Of a stretch of DNA of 20,856 nt, positions 1-5,638 are shown piece by piece. Position 1 is the stretch's first letter. Each line of letters opens with the position of its first letter. The DNA is taken from IMG/VR virus record IMGVR_UViG_3300025010_000264, positions 1 to 20,856 of that record; one strand, 5' to 3'. The DNA is from a virus. Below the pieces are notes generated by a model that was given only the letters and a program-made list of their open reading frames with translations, had not been told where the DNA came from and made no database searches. A program made the translations under genes and the position numbers.

Positions 1-29
1 TATACTACTATGTTACCAGTTCAAAAAAA

Positions 30-337
30 GTAGCATTATTCTAAGTATACTATTTATACTCTGGTAGCATCTCTTTTTTACTGCTACCAGGTTAAACATA
101 GATCTAGTTTACATAATCTTTATTATCGGAACCAAAACACCTTGTTATCCGGGCCAATTTATATCACTTTTTTACACTGCTACCACAAAAAACACCTACT
201 TTTTTAGAACTGGTTTTTTATTCGTTACTAAAATAAAAGATATCACGTTACTATTTTGTTGGTATCATACCTTCTCACAGTGTGCAAAATATATCAGCTT
301 TTTTTGTATTGGAATATAGCTTTTTTCAAAAGTAGCA
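30..337. repeat. Dispersed GTAGCA/TGCTAC hexamers
   Basis: Five copies in about 310 bases: GTAGCA at 30-35, 64-69 and 332-337, and its reverse complement TGCTAC at 82-87 and 178-183. The two TGCTAC copies share a longer context, a T-run followed by AC and then TGCTACCA (about 73-89 and 168-185). The 30-35 and 332-337 copies are both preceded by TTCAAAA. This is more than expected in random AT-rich DNA and fits protein-binding sites (operators or iteron-like sites). Confidence 0.45.
61..90. repeat. 9-bp perfect inverted repeat
   Basis: CTGGTAGCA (61-69) and TGCTACCAG (82-90) are exact reverse complements separated by 12 bases rich in T. There is no T-run after the right arm, so it does not look like a + strand terminator. 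It contains two of the GTAGCA/TGCTAC repeats head to head and may be a dimeric operator. Confidence 0.5.
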
Positions 338-409
338 AGGAAAAACATGATTCCGAATTCACCTTAGTATTCAAAGTATTTCAACTACTTTTAGATGGGA
401 GGTCACACT

Positions 410-757
410 GTGGACAAGTCAAAACTATTTTGTTCTTCTCTATGTGTTAGCTGCATCAATACCAGTTCAAAAAAGAGTAATCTTTTCGAATGCAATATAT
501 CTGGGATAATTATTATTTGCATCGTGTTTTCTTTTGCCGTGTCTTGTGTAGCTGTCAAAAGTAGGCCTACTTTTATTCCGGTCCCTGTTTTTGGTGTTAG
601 TCCTGGACTATGTTTTGTGTTGATCTGTTTGTCCTGGTTTAGCTGTTGGGTAGGAGGCAGGAGGTCAAGCTCAAAGCTTTTTCCCTGTATAGACCGGCAG
701 GGAGACCGGGGGAGGTATAATCCCCCACAAATATTTTCCGCAAAAAAGCGTTTTTAA
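410..757 (+). CDS. Doubtful small membrane ORF
   Basis: A 115-residue open frame that could start at GTG 410, seven bases after a good Shine-Dalgarno (GGGAGGT, 397-403). It would encode a short N-terminal part with a CxxC, then two hydrophobic stretches (roughly residues 36-54 and 65-86) and a basic tail. Against it: base composition is T/G-rich rather than the A/G-rich pattern of neighbouring genes, three hairpins sit within its 3' half, and there is no promoter-like sequence in front. It resembles no family I recognise. It may be a chance frame in a structured control region. Confidence 0.2.
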   Translation: MDKSKLFCSSLCVSCINTSSKKSNLFECNISGIIIICIVFSFAVSCVAVKSRPTFIPVPVFGVSPGLCFVLICLSWFSCWVGGRRSSSKLFPCIDRQGDRGRYNPPQIFSAKKRF

Positions 758-772
758 CGCAAAACTGCGGAA
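683..772. other. Three consecutive hairpins
   Basis: Hairpin 1: CCCTG (683-687) pairs with CAGGG (698-702). Hairpin 2: GGGGGA (708-713) pairs with TCCCCC (721-726) across a 7-base loop. Hairpin 3: TTCCGCA (736-742) pairs with TGCGGAA (766-772), and inside it GCGTT (748-752) pairs with AACGC (756-760) across TTT, leaving A-rich internal loops on both sides. AGACCGG is also repeated directly (691-697, 703-709). None is followed by a T-run, so simple termination on the + strand is unlikely. A structured RNA or a DNA structure used in replication are alternatives. Confidence 0.6.
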
Positions 773-894
773 TTATCACCTATACCAACATAATATCTCC
801 CTAATTTTTAACCCCAAAATAACCCTAACCTCATAATAACACCTATACTAACCTATCCCCAAAACCCAAAAATCCCGAAACAAACTAATCTTCT
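771..894. other. G-depleted, C/A-rich tract (G-rich on minus strand)
   Basis: 124 bases with one G on the + strand (position 877), but with many C-runs (CCCC at 822-825 and 857-860, CCC at several points). The minus strand is therefore C-free except for one base and has multiple GGG/GGGG tracts, so it could form a G-quadruplex or a stable R-loop. It begins exactly where the nested palindrome ends and opposes the purine-rich coding strand seen elsewhere. Confidence 0.6.
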
Positions 895-1010
895 GGAATT
901 ATTCAAGGACCGGTTTTTAAAAAAACCTTGATATACGGAAAATCCCAAAATTTTTTCAGAAAATTTTTACGAAATTTTATGTGTTTTAGTGATAAAAACA
1001 TGCCATTAGT

Positions 1011-1040
1011 GGGAAAAAACCATACCGTAGTTGATATAAT
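1011..1040 (+). promoter_or_regulatory. Promoter for the first operon
   Basis: TTGATATAAT (1031-1040) contains an extended -10 (TGnTATAAT). GGGAAAA lies at 1011-1017, 24 bases before TATAAT, in the -35 position but unlike TTGACA. The same GGGAAAA/GATATAAT pair recurs at 19085-19114 and 20622-20650. Transcription would start near 1047 and give a leader of about 150 bases before the first gene at 1199. Confidence 0.6.
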
Positions 1041-1198
1041 ATAAATAAGAGGTATTTTAATTTGATTTAGAATATCTCAAATCTGGATTCAGAAAAATAT
1101 TCAGAGAAATAAAAAGAAATGGTTGATTCGGTATTCATAGCTTAAAAAGTAAAATGAAAAAACTGAATCGTATTTTCTTGGTTACGGAGGAGATAAAA

Positions 1199-1291
1199 AT
1201 GATTGAGATAGGTTCCAATCTGAAAGAATTAATTTCATCGTTAGCTATTGTTATAGGTTTTGTGATTCTGGTGATATACGATAGAAAGTAG
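1199..1291 (+). CDS. 30-residue single-span membrane protein
   Basis: A tiny gene that starts at ATG 1199 behind an excellent Shine-Dalgarno (GGAGGAG, 1187-1193) and ends at TAG 1289-1291. The protein has a short polar N-terminus, a hydrophobic stretch at about residues 12-26 (rich in Ile, Val, Leu) and a charged end (YDRK), so it is predicted to be a one-helix membrane peptide. An in-frame ATG at 1154 has no comparable ribosome site. It is the first gene after the promoter at 1031. I do not recognise it. Phage micro-proteins of this type can be lysis accessory, anti-host or exclusion factors, but nothing here decides among them. Confidence 0.6.
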   Translation: MIEIGSNLKELISSLAIVIGFVILVIYDRK

Positions 1292-1303
1292 GGTGAATAG
1301 TTA

Positions 1304-1486
1304 ATGAGCAAATGTAAAGAGTGTAGGTTTGAGTTAAGGGATAATTCTTGTGAAAAAGGTAGAAATAATAAAAAAATGATATTTTCTTGTGAAGACTTTA
1401 GACCAGAAGGAATTAGGAAGTCTAAAAACCTTCTAAACCTGGTGAAGCGTACAACCAAAAAGTTACTGTTGATGTTGAAGAATTGA
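1304..1486 (+). CDS. Small Cys-rich protein, possibly frameshifted
   Basis: 60 residues as read. It opens with CKEC (residues 4-7) and has further cysteines at about 15 and 29, followed by EDFRPEG. This matches a signature shared by several small proteins here (C-x2-[FY]-x-P), probably metal binding. Start ATG 1304 has a moderate site (GGGTGA). The C-terminal 18 residues are Leu/Lys-rich and unlike the family. At an A5 run (1424-1428) the -1 frame takes over with an open, protein-like reading ending at TAA 1543-1545, suggesting that either a base was lost or ribosomes slip. The true product may be about 79 residues. Function unknown. Confidence 0.6.
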   Translation: MSKCKECRFELRDNSCEKGRNNKKMIFSCEDFRPEGIRKSKNLLNLVKRTTKKLLLMLKN

Positions 1487-1545
1487 TTTCTGATAGAGGA
1501 TCTAGAATGTTGATGAAAGAGGTAAATAGAGGTAGGACTTTATAA
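1424..1545 (+). other. Possible -1 frameshift extension of the gene at 1304
   Basis: The frame of the upstream gene reads TCT AAA AAC CTT. Shifting back one base at the five-A run gives AAA CCT TCT AAA CCT GGT GAA and then 38 residues to TAA 1543-1545, including KVTVDVEELISDRG. This segment has an acidic/hydrophobic alternation and codon choice like real proteins and has no start codon of its own near its beginning. Restoring a sixth A would fuse it in frame. It may be a natural mutation, a homopolymer sequencing error or programmed slippage. Confidence 0.45.
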
Positions 1546-1590
1546 CTAAGTTTTAGAAGCTGGTTAATAGGTAAAGAGGTGTGAAATAAA

Positions 1591-1806
1591 TTGTATCAGA
1601 AGAAAACTAGACATGGAATATTAGTCGATGGTTGGAATCATTGGGAAGGAGGTTTTGATGTAAGTATATCTGTATGTCAGAATAAGGAATGCAAACATTA
1701 CGTCGGAGACAGATTGAAATTAATTTTAGATCTTGCGATTCCTAATAACTGTACCGTGAATTTTGAGGTTCAAGAATGTGACAATGTTATATTGATTCCT
1801 GGTTAG
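1591..1806 (+). CDS. Unknown 71-residue protein
   Basis: Starts at TTG 1591 after AGAGGTGTGAAATAAA; the AATAAATTG pattern of ribosome site, A/T spacer and TTG is repeated at 3172, 3308 and 9050. The protein is soluble, has three cysteines (one CxxxxC as CQNKEC near residues 29-34 and one near 62) and several aromatic residues at the N-terminus (WNHW). It has no recognised domain. It sits between the Cys-rich gene at 1304 and the membrane protein at 1823, in the same orientation and presumably the same transcript. Confidence 0.6.
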   Translation: MYQKKTRHGILVDGWNHWEGGFDVSISVCQNKECKHYVGDRLKLILDLAIPNNCTVNFEVQECDNVILIPG

Positions 1807-1822
1807 AGATTGGACGTGATAT

Positions 1823-2395
1823 ATGGATCAGAAAACAAGAAATCTATTAATCTGGAATGAGGTTATGTTTTCATTTTTAATGGCCGTAACTTCTCCAACG
1901 ATTCATATTTATTTTGTGATTAAAATATCTCCTACTATTTATTCGTTAGCTAATGTATTGGGAACCATGTTTGCAGCTATGACGAATGTTATATTGAAGA
2001 CTAATAATAGGAGAAAGATTTTTAGGAAGTATTTATATGTGGTTATGATAGTAGATGTAATATTAACAGCTATAATATCTTCACTTGGATTTGTTGATGC
2101 AAATATTAGATTTTTGGGAATGGGATTTGTTGAATCTATAACAGTAGTTATCTGGTATACGATAATAACTGAAGCTATTAATGAGAATTTACATTCAGAG
2201 GGGTTAACAAATTATCAAGTAGCTAAGAAAAGTTATTGTTTGTGGGCTACTGGTATAGGTTCAATGATATCTGTTCTTATATGTTACTACGGAATTAATT
2301 TTATTTATGAAGCCGTGATTATTCAATGTATTGGAAACCTAATATTTGCATTTGGAGATTATGTTGCGTATAAAAGGCTGAGAGGTGAAAAATAA
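1823..2395 (+). CDS. Six-helix membrane protein, MFS-half-like
   Basis: 190 residues with about six hydrophobic segments (roughly 13-33, 41-58, 68-89, 95-116, 138-158, 160-182) and short polar loops. The loop between the second and third segments is basic (NNRRKIFRKY), as in the N-terminal half of major facilitator transporters, and the size fits half of such a transporter. I see no complete transporter signature, so this is only a resemblance. The ribosome site (TTGGACGTG) is weak. Its stop overlaps the next gene by one base (TAATG), indicating translational coupling. It would lie in the cytoplasmic membrane; possible roles are superinfection exclusion or altered uptake, both inferred. Confidence 0.75.
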   Translation: MDQKTRNLLIWNEVMFSFLMAVTSPTIHIYFVIKISPTIYSLANVLGTMFAAMTNVILKTNNRRKIFRKYLYVVMIVDVILTAIISSLGFVDANIRFLGMGFVESITVVIWYTIITEAINENLHSEGLTNYQVAKKSYCLWATGIGSMISVLICYYGINFIYEAVIIQCIGNLIFAFGDYVAYKRLRGEK

Positions 2396-2682
2396 TGTCC
2401 GGTAATTTATTAGTTATAAATCGGAAAGCTTATAATATTAACTGTATTCATTTGAAAGATGACGGTGGGTGTAAATCTTATAATAAACGAGGCTGCCCTT
2501 TGAAAGACAAAAGATGTTGCTTATTATGTGTTAATCATAGTGCATGTTTTACTCATAATTGGATTGGGTGTACTATAGCGGATCATTATAGACTGAATTT
2601 CTTGGTCGATGATAATGAATATGATTTTATGTGGGTCAATAATAATGAGGAAAGTATTTGCCCTATAGATGGGCATTTGTAG
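2395..2682 (+). CDS. Cys-rich protein, probable metal binding
   Basis: 95 residues, coupled to the membrane protein upstream (shared A of TAATG) and preceded by AGAGGTGA. It has ten cysteines, nearly all between residues 17 and 59, including CCLLC and a CPLKDKRCC stretch, plus several histidines, which fits a zinc- or iron-sulphur-binding fold. The C-terminal third is acidic and aromatic. No family recognised. The next gene begins 12 bases later behind a strong ribosome site. Confidence 0.7.
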   Translation: MSGNLLVINRKAYNINCIHLKDDGGCKSYNKRGCPLKDKRCCLLCVNHSACFTHNWIGCTIADHYRLNFLVDDNEYDFMWVNNNEESICPIDGHL

Positions 2683-2693
2683 GAGGATAAAAA

Positions 2694-3152
2694 ATGAGAA
2701 ATAATCCATACTGCGGAAACTGTGAGCATCTTTCTTTGACGGAAGAAGAACAGAATAAGTCTTTTGAAACAGGTCGTAAACTTCATATTTGTAATAAGTA
2801 CGGAAAACGGGTTTATCACATAAACAGCCATCCTAACCTTGATAGGTTAAATAGTTGTATAAAAGATGAGTCGGAGAGGCTGGCTAAACTACTAGAACAG
2901 AAAACAGTACCTCATAAATTATATGACAAAAACAATAACCCGGTTGTTAAATATTCTAGGTGCTGTTTTGAGTGTAATAAGTTTGGTAGAGTCTCTGGAC
3001 CTAGAGGATTGATTCATTGTAGAGAAACCGAATGTGGTCTTGAGGTTAGCGATAGAGGGTATATGTCTAAGACTCATTGGTTTAAGGTAGAATGTAAGGA
3101 TTGTTTAATATATTACTGCAAAAACTTTGAACCAGACGGTCAAACTTGTTAA
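2694..3152 (+). CDS. Double zinc-knuckle protein with C-x2-F-x-P end
   Basis: 152 residues with a strong site (AGGAGGA) seven bases before ATG 2694. Two cysteine clusters: an N-terminal one with CGNC (residues 7-10) plus C33 and C55, and a C-terminal one with CCFEC, HC..TEC, CKDC and YYCKNFEPDG near the end. The last motif matches the C-x2-[FY]-x-P signature of the proteins at 1304, 14065, 15847 and 16029. The middle (about residues 58-80) is helical and charged. It is probably a metal-binding adaptor or nucleic-acid-binding protein; no specific function can be given. Confidence 0.75.
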   Translation: MRNNPYCGNCEHLSLTEEEQNKSFETGRKLHICNKYGKRVYHINSHPNLDRLNSCIKDESERLAKLLEQKTVPHKLYDKNNNPVVKYSRCCFECNKFGRVSGPRGLIHCRETECGLEVSDRGYMSKTHWFKVECKDCLIYYCKNFEPDGQTC

Positions 3153-3154
3153 CT

Positions 3155-3313
3155 GGAGAGTGAATAATAAATTGAATGACGTTGAATTTACTAGGGTATG
3201 GATTTTTGGTTTCTCTTCAGGAATAACATTCATTCTCTTAATGGTCTTACTTGTAAACTGGTTAGATAGTGGTATAGAAAAATCTAAAAAGGAGAGTGAA
3301 TAATAAATTGAAT
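3155..3313 (+). repeat. Duplicated 23-bp translation leader
   Basis: The 23 bases at 3155-3177 are repeated exactly at 3291-3313. Each runs from GGAGAGTGAATAATAAATTG through the next three bases AAT, so it contains the ribosome site, spacer, TTG start and second codon of the genes at 3172 and 3308. The repeat supports TTG as start in both genes and suggests duplication of a leader. Confidence 0.7.
3172..3303 (+). CDS. 43-residue single-span membrane protein
   Basis: Starts at TTG 3172 after GGAGAGTGA and ends at TAA 3301-3303. The sequence has a polar start (NDVEFTR), a hydrophobic span at about residues 9-29 (WIFGF to LLVNW) and a charged tail (KSKKESE). One transmembrane helix is predicted. 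Its ribosome site and start are copied exactly in front of the next gene, and its last codons form that leader. No family recognised. Like the protein at 1199 it is one of two tiny membrane proteins in this operon. Confidence 0.6.
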   Translation: MNDVEFTRVWIFGFSSGITFILLMVLLVNWLDSGIEKSKKESE

Positions 3314-3931
3314 TCTGCTAAAGTTGAAAAACTAAAAAAATGGTTAAAAGAACAGAAAGATTCTTGGGTTTGTCAGGCTATAGAAACTCCAATATCACGA
3401 ACTTATGGAATAGTTCTGGACAAGATCGAAGAACTGGAGAAAGAATTAATCTTCACTAATCCGGACGACTACTTAATTGATGTTCAGCATTTTAACGCTG
3501 CTAAGTTTACGAATAATAGGCCAATTAAGTTTCGTTACAAAGAAGTAATGAAATGGATCGATTCTCTGGTTTTGAGAACTGAAAAAGACATATTAACTAT
3601 TGGATATGCGAATGGTAACAGTATTCCGAGAATGGATATCCGTGTTGAGGATGTAAACAAAGGAGAAATACTTCTGAATTGTGGTTTTGAAGATATGTTG
3701 GTTCCGTCTAAACAATTTAATACTGAAGTATTAAAAGTAGGAACTCCGGTATACGTTTCATACGATCCTGAAAAATATTCTGGTTTTACAGATAGACATA
3801 CTTTAGTTATGAAAATTGAAAGGTATACTGCTGCATTTGCGTTCCCAGAGAATAAGGATGGTTTCAGATGGTACACTCCTACAGTAGAAGATATTCTATC
3901 CGGAAATGTTAGATTAGTTGTAGGAAAATAA
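3308..3931 (+). CDS. Unknown protein sharing a C-terminal domain with the protein at 8285
   Basis: 207 residues from TTG 3308, chosen because the 23-bp leader is shared with the gene at 3172. A GTG at 3296 in the same frame overlaps the ribosome site itself and is less likely. The N-terminus is a charged helix (KVEKLKKWLKEQK), followed by a middle domain. The C-terminal part (about 138-207) has a Gly-Thr turn (VGTPVYV), beta-type hydrophobic pattern and the ending EDILSGNVRL, matching QDVISGNVKL at the end of the protein at 8285. It is probably a small beta domain common in Firmicute phages. Function unknown. Confidence 0.75.
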   Translation: MNSAKVEKLKKWLKEQKDSWVCQAIETPISRTYGIVLDKIEELEKELIFTNPDDYLIDVQHFNAAKFTNNRPIKFRYKEVMKWIDSLVLRTEKDILTIGYANGNSIPRMDIRVEDVNKGEILLNCGFEDMLVPSKQFNTEVLKVGTPVYVSYDPEKYSGFTDRHTLVMKIERYTAAFAFPENKDGFRWYTPTVEDILSGNVRLVVGK

Positions 3932-3955
3932 TATATTGGGGGAGAGGTAATCTAA

Positions 3956-4297
3956 ATGTTAGAATCAAAAGTTGAGACTATCAGAATAGAGAGAATTAAA
4001 AATCAGATAGTTGAAATCAAAGCTCATACTAAAAGAAAACTTCCTGAGTGGGCGATAGGGAAACCTTTATTGGTTAAATACTATTACCCTGATTCTAAGC
4101 AGGTTTGTTTGACAGACTTGTATGAAAACGACTCCAAATTTTTAAGAATGAAAGTTAAGGACTTGGTGTTTTACACGGAAGAGCAGTTCGATAAAACTAT
4201 TGAAGAAACCTTCGGAAAAGGTGTTAACTGGAGGAAAGAAAACAGGTTAAGAAATAACCGAAATTCTTTCAGAGTTCCTATGAGTCGTTTAACCTAA
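3956..4297 (+). CDS. Unknown basic 113-residue protein
   Basis: ATG 3956 follows a strong site (GGGGGAGAGG). The protein is lysine/arginine-rich, with a central segment of alternating hydrophobic residues (WAIGKPLLVKYYYP to VCLTDLYEND) suggesting a small beta-barrel or SH3-like fold, and a basic C-terminus (NWRKENRLRNNRNSF). Nucleic-acid binding is possible from the charge alone. It is the last gene before the 15-bp inverted repeat at 4316-4360 and so may end a transcript segment. Confidence 0.7.
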   Translation: MLESKVETIRIERIKNQIVEIKAHTKRKLPEWAIGKPLLVKYYYPDSKQVCLTDLYENDSKFLRMKVKDLVFYTEEQFDKTIEETFGKGVNWRKENRLRNNRNSFRVPMSRLT

Positions 4298-4315
4298 AGT
4301 ATGTTCGTCAATCAG

Positions 4316-4360
4316 TGACTAAGTTTGTATAGCTTAAAATGTTAAATACAAACTTAGTCA
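4316..4360. repeat. 15-bp perfect inverted repeat between genes
   Basis: TGACTAAGTTTGTAT (4316-4330) and its exact complement ATACAAACTTAGTCA (4346-4360) flank a 15-base loop. No T-run follows on either strand, so it is not a classical intrinsic terminator. It may be an RNA stability/processing hairpin, a factor-dependent terminator, or a DNA binding site. Similar perfect repeats lie at 8965-9014 and 9326-9372. Confidence 0.75.
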
Positions 4361-4380
4361 TTAAGAGGTAGGGATTTAAA

Positions 4381-4614
4381 ATGAATTGTTATATTTGCGG
4401 AAAGAAACTCAGAGAAACGGAAACCTTTTCTGGTAGACCTTACGATATATGTGTATATTGTAAAATAAATTTCATAAAACCTAGCCCCGGTTTAGCTATA
4501 AGGGATTGCCCTAAATGTAAAGGGACCGGTTATGTTAAAGAGAAATTTATTGTTATTAGGGATGTTGTATGTCCTGATTGTAAAGGAATAGGTAAAATAT
4601 TTTACCTGGAGTGA
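4381..4614 (+). CDS. DnaJ-type zinc-finger mini-protein
   Basis: 77 residues from ATG 4381. The C-terminal half carries two copies of the DnaJ cysteine-rich repeat CxxCxGxG: CPKCKGTG (about residues 43-50) and CPDCKGIG (about 63-70). The N-terminal half has another four-cysteine pattern (CYIC near residues 3-6 and CVYC near 24-27). In DnaJ/Hsp40 these repeats bind zinc and help hold unfolded clients; here there is no J domain, so chaperone activity through DnaK is not implied. Many phages and hosts carry free-standing fingers of this type. The strong inverted repeat upstream separates it from the preceding genes. Confidence 0.75.
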   Translation: MNCYICGKKLRETETFSGRPYDICVYCKINFIKPSPGLAIRDCPKCKGTGYVKEKFIVIRDVVCPDCKGIGKIFYLE

Positions 4615-4645
4615 GGGTATTAGAGAGAATAGAGGGGTTGATACT

Positions 4646-4936
4646 ATAAACATCATAGCGGAAGATAATACTACTAAGCAAACTCTTGATATACATTTAT
4701 CAGTTAGCCGAGAATCATTAGTTAATTTTGGTTTAGAAGTATTACAAGGGGCTGCGGATATAGCATCGAAAGAAATAGTTAATGCTATATTAGAAGATTT
4801 CAAAATGAAATCTAATAGTTATCAAATAACTCCTGAGATTATGAAAATGGTAAACGAAAATATTTCTAAAATCCTGGCCGAAGATTTTATGGATTTTATC
4901 AAGAATGGGAAAAGGGTTGATAATAAAAATGTCTGA
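4646..4936 (+). CDS. Unknown helical protein with a non-standard start
   Basis: An open frame of about 96 codons ending at TGA 4934-4936, with protein-like content but no ATG, GTG or TTG near its start; the frame opens after a TAG at 4589-4591. The best ribosome site is AGAGGGG (4631-4637), eight bases before an ATA at 4646. ATC 4652 is an alternative, and the first in-frame ATG is near 4804, far into the protein. The leader GGGGTTGATA resembles the leader of the next gene (GGGTTGATAATA). The sequence resembles that neighbour (LDI..SVSRESL..FGLEVL versus LEI..TIDGSVV..MGLRIP), suggesting a tandem duplicate. Function unknown. Confidence 0.55.
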   Translation: MNIIAEDNTTKQTLDIHLSVSRESLVNFGLEVLQGAADIASKEIVNAILEDFKMKSNSYQITPEIMKMVNENISKILAEDFMDFIKNGKRVDNKNV

Positions 4937-5306
4937 CAAACTAGATTCTAGAAATCTTAAAGATAAGGAAGACCTAATAAAGAAATTACAGAATTGGCCG
5001 AGTGATAAATCTTTAGAAATAAAGATAACTATTGATGGTTCTGTAGTTAGAGATATGGGTTTAAGAATTCCTGAGATAGCTATGAATGGGGCAGTAGAAG
5101 AATTAAAAAACTATTTTCTGGACTACTACTTAGATATTACAAATAAGAATAGATTTTTAGAAATTATGAGAGAGAAATTATCTCAATCTCATATAGACAT
5201 ACTTATTCAGGAAGAAGTAAAAGAATTTTGTGAAGGTCATTTAACGAAAGAAAATTTTGACTGGTTAACAAAGCAAGTAATAGAAGAAAAAATTAGAAGG
5301 ATGTGA
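4929..5306 (+). CDS. Unknown helical, charged protein
   Basis: 125 residues from ATG 4929, which overlaps the end of the upstream gene (ATGTCTGA) and follows GGGTTGATAATAAAA at normal spacing. An in-frame ATG at 4905 has no ribosome site. The protein is acidic/basic mixed, with long helices predicted in the C-terminal two thirds (VEELKNYFLDYYLD, IQEEVKEFCEG, KQVIEEKIRRM). It appears distantly similar to the protein encoded at 4646, so the two may form a hetero-oligomer. No domain recognised. Confidence 0.65.
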   Translation: MSDKLDSRNLKDKEDLIKKLQNWPSDKSLEIKITIDGSVVRDMGLRIPEIAMNGAVEELKNYFLDYYLDITNKNRFLEIMREKLSQSHIDILIQEEVKEFCEGHLTKENFDWLTKQVIEEKIRRM

Positions 5307-5311
5307 TATGA

Positions 5312-5638
5312 ATGTTCAAATTATCATTACCTATTCACTGTAATAACTGCGGTTTTGAGGGTAGAATAACCTCAGTAAGAAGATATACAGACTGTCCAGA
5401 GTGTGGTTCTAGAAACCACTATATTTTAAAGAATCCCAAGTTCGATTATACGAACCAATGTAACGCTTGTAAATTAAGAAGTAAGTTTGGATGTATTATA
5501 GAACAGAAAGAATTTAGAACTAAAAATAGATGCAACTGTTTTACCTCCTGCTGTAAGACTATATTTACTTTTAGTAGTGGTAAAACAAAAGAGAAGTATT
5601 ACTGGCATATGGAATTTAAGAAAAGGGAAAAGAAATGA
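5312..5638 (+). CDS. Zinc-ribbon protein
   Basis: 108 residues. The N-terminal part is a classic four-Cys zinc ribbon: CNNCGFEG (residues 10-16) and CPECGSRN (about 28-35). A second cluster follows (CNACKLRSKFGC and CNCFTSCC). Such ribbons bind one zinc each and commonly mediate nucleic-acid or protein contacts. The C-terminus is basic (KKREKK). ATG 5312 follows AAGGATGTGATATGA; the gene overlaps the next by four bases (ATGA). The role in the phage is unknown. Confidence 0.75.
   Translation: MFKLSLPIHCNNCGFEGRITSVRRYTDCPECGSRNHYILKNPKFDYTNQCNACKLRSKFGCIIEQKEFRTKNRCNCFTSCCKTIFTFSSGKTKEKYYWHMEFKKREKK

Larger units (their letters stand above)
16..468. repeat. Dispersed ACCAGTTC / GAACTGGT element
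   Basis: ACCAGTTC followed by an A-run occurs at 16-23 and 461-468. The reverse complement GAACTGGT followed by a T-run occurs at 207-214. The A/T-run always lies on the same side of the element, so the conserved unit is about 14 bases (ACCAGTTCAAAAAA or its complement). It overlaps the region with GTAGCA repeats and may be a second class of binding site. Confidence 0.4.
1..1030. other. Gene-poor control region
   Basis: About 1 kb with no convincing gene, apart from one weak candidate at 410-757. It holds short dispersed repeats (GTAGCA/TGCTAC and ACCAGTTC/GAACTGGT, both orientations), a T/G-rich and A-poor block (about 541-660), three hairpins in a row (683-772), a tract almost without G on the + strand (771-894), and A/T homopolymer-rich DNA (900-1000) leading into a promoter at 1031. 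The base composition is unlike the purine-rich coding strand of the rest of the window. By analogy with other phages it could be a replication origin and/or early control region; that role is inference. Confidence 0.6.

Noticed and set aside
256-450. Plus-strand open frame of 64 codons
   Set aside because: No ribosome site, odd composition, and sits among repeats.
928-937. TTGATATACG as another promoter
   Set aside because: The -10 would be TATACG, without the conserved T, and no -35-like block is in front; too weak to list.
1135-1458. Minus-strand open frame of about 107 codons
   Set aside because: It lies opposite the small genes at 1199 and 1304, which have good ribosome sites; no minus-strand site and low-complexity Phe/Leu/Ile content.
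3535-3876. Minus-strand open frame of about 113 codons
   Set aside because: Fully inside the gene at 3308 and without a ribosome site; a by-product of purine-rich coding on the + strand.
4492-4803. Minus-strand open frame
   Set aside because: Overlaps the DnaJ-type zinc finger and the frame at 4646; no signals of its own.
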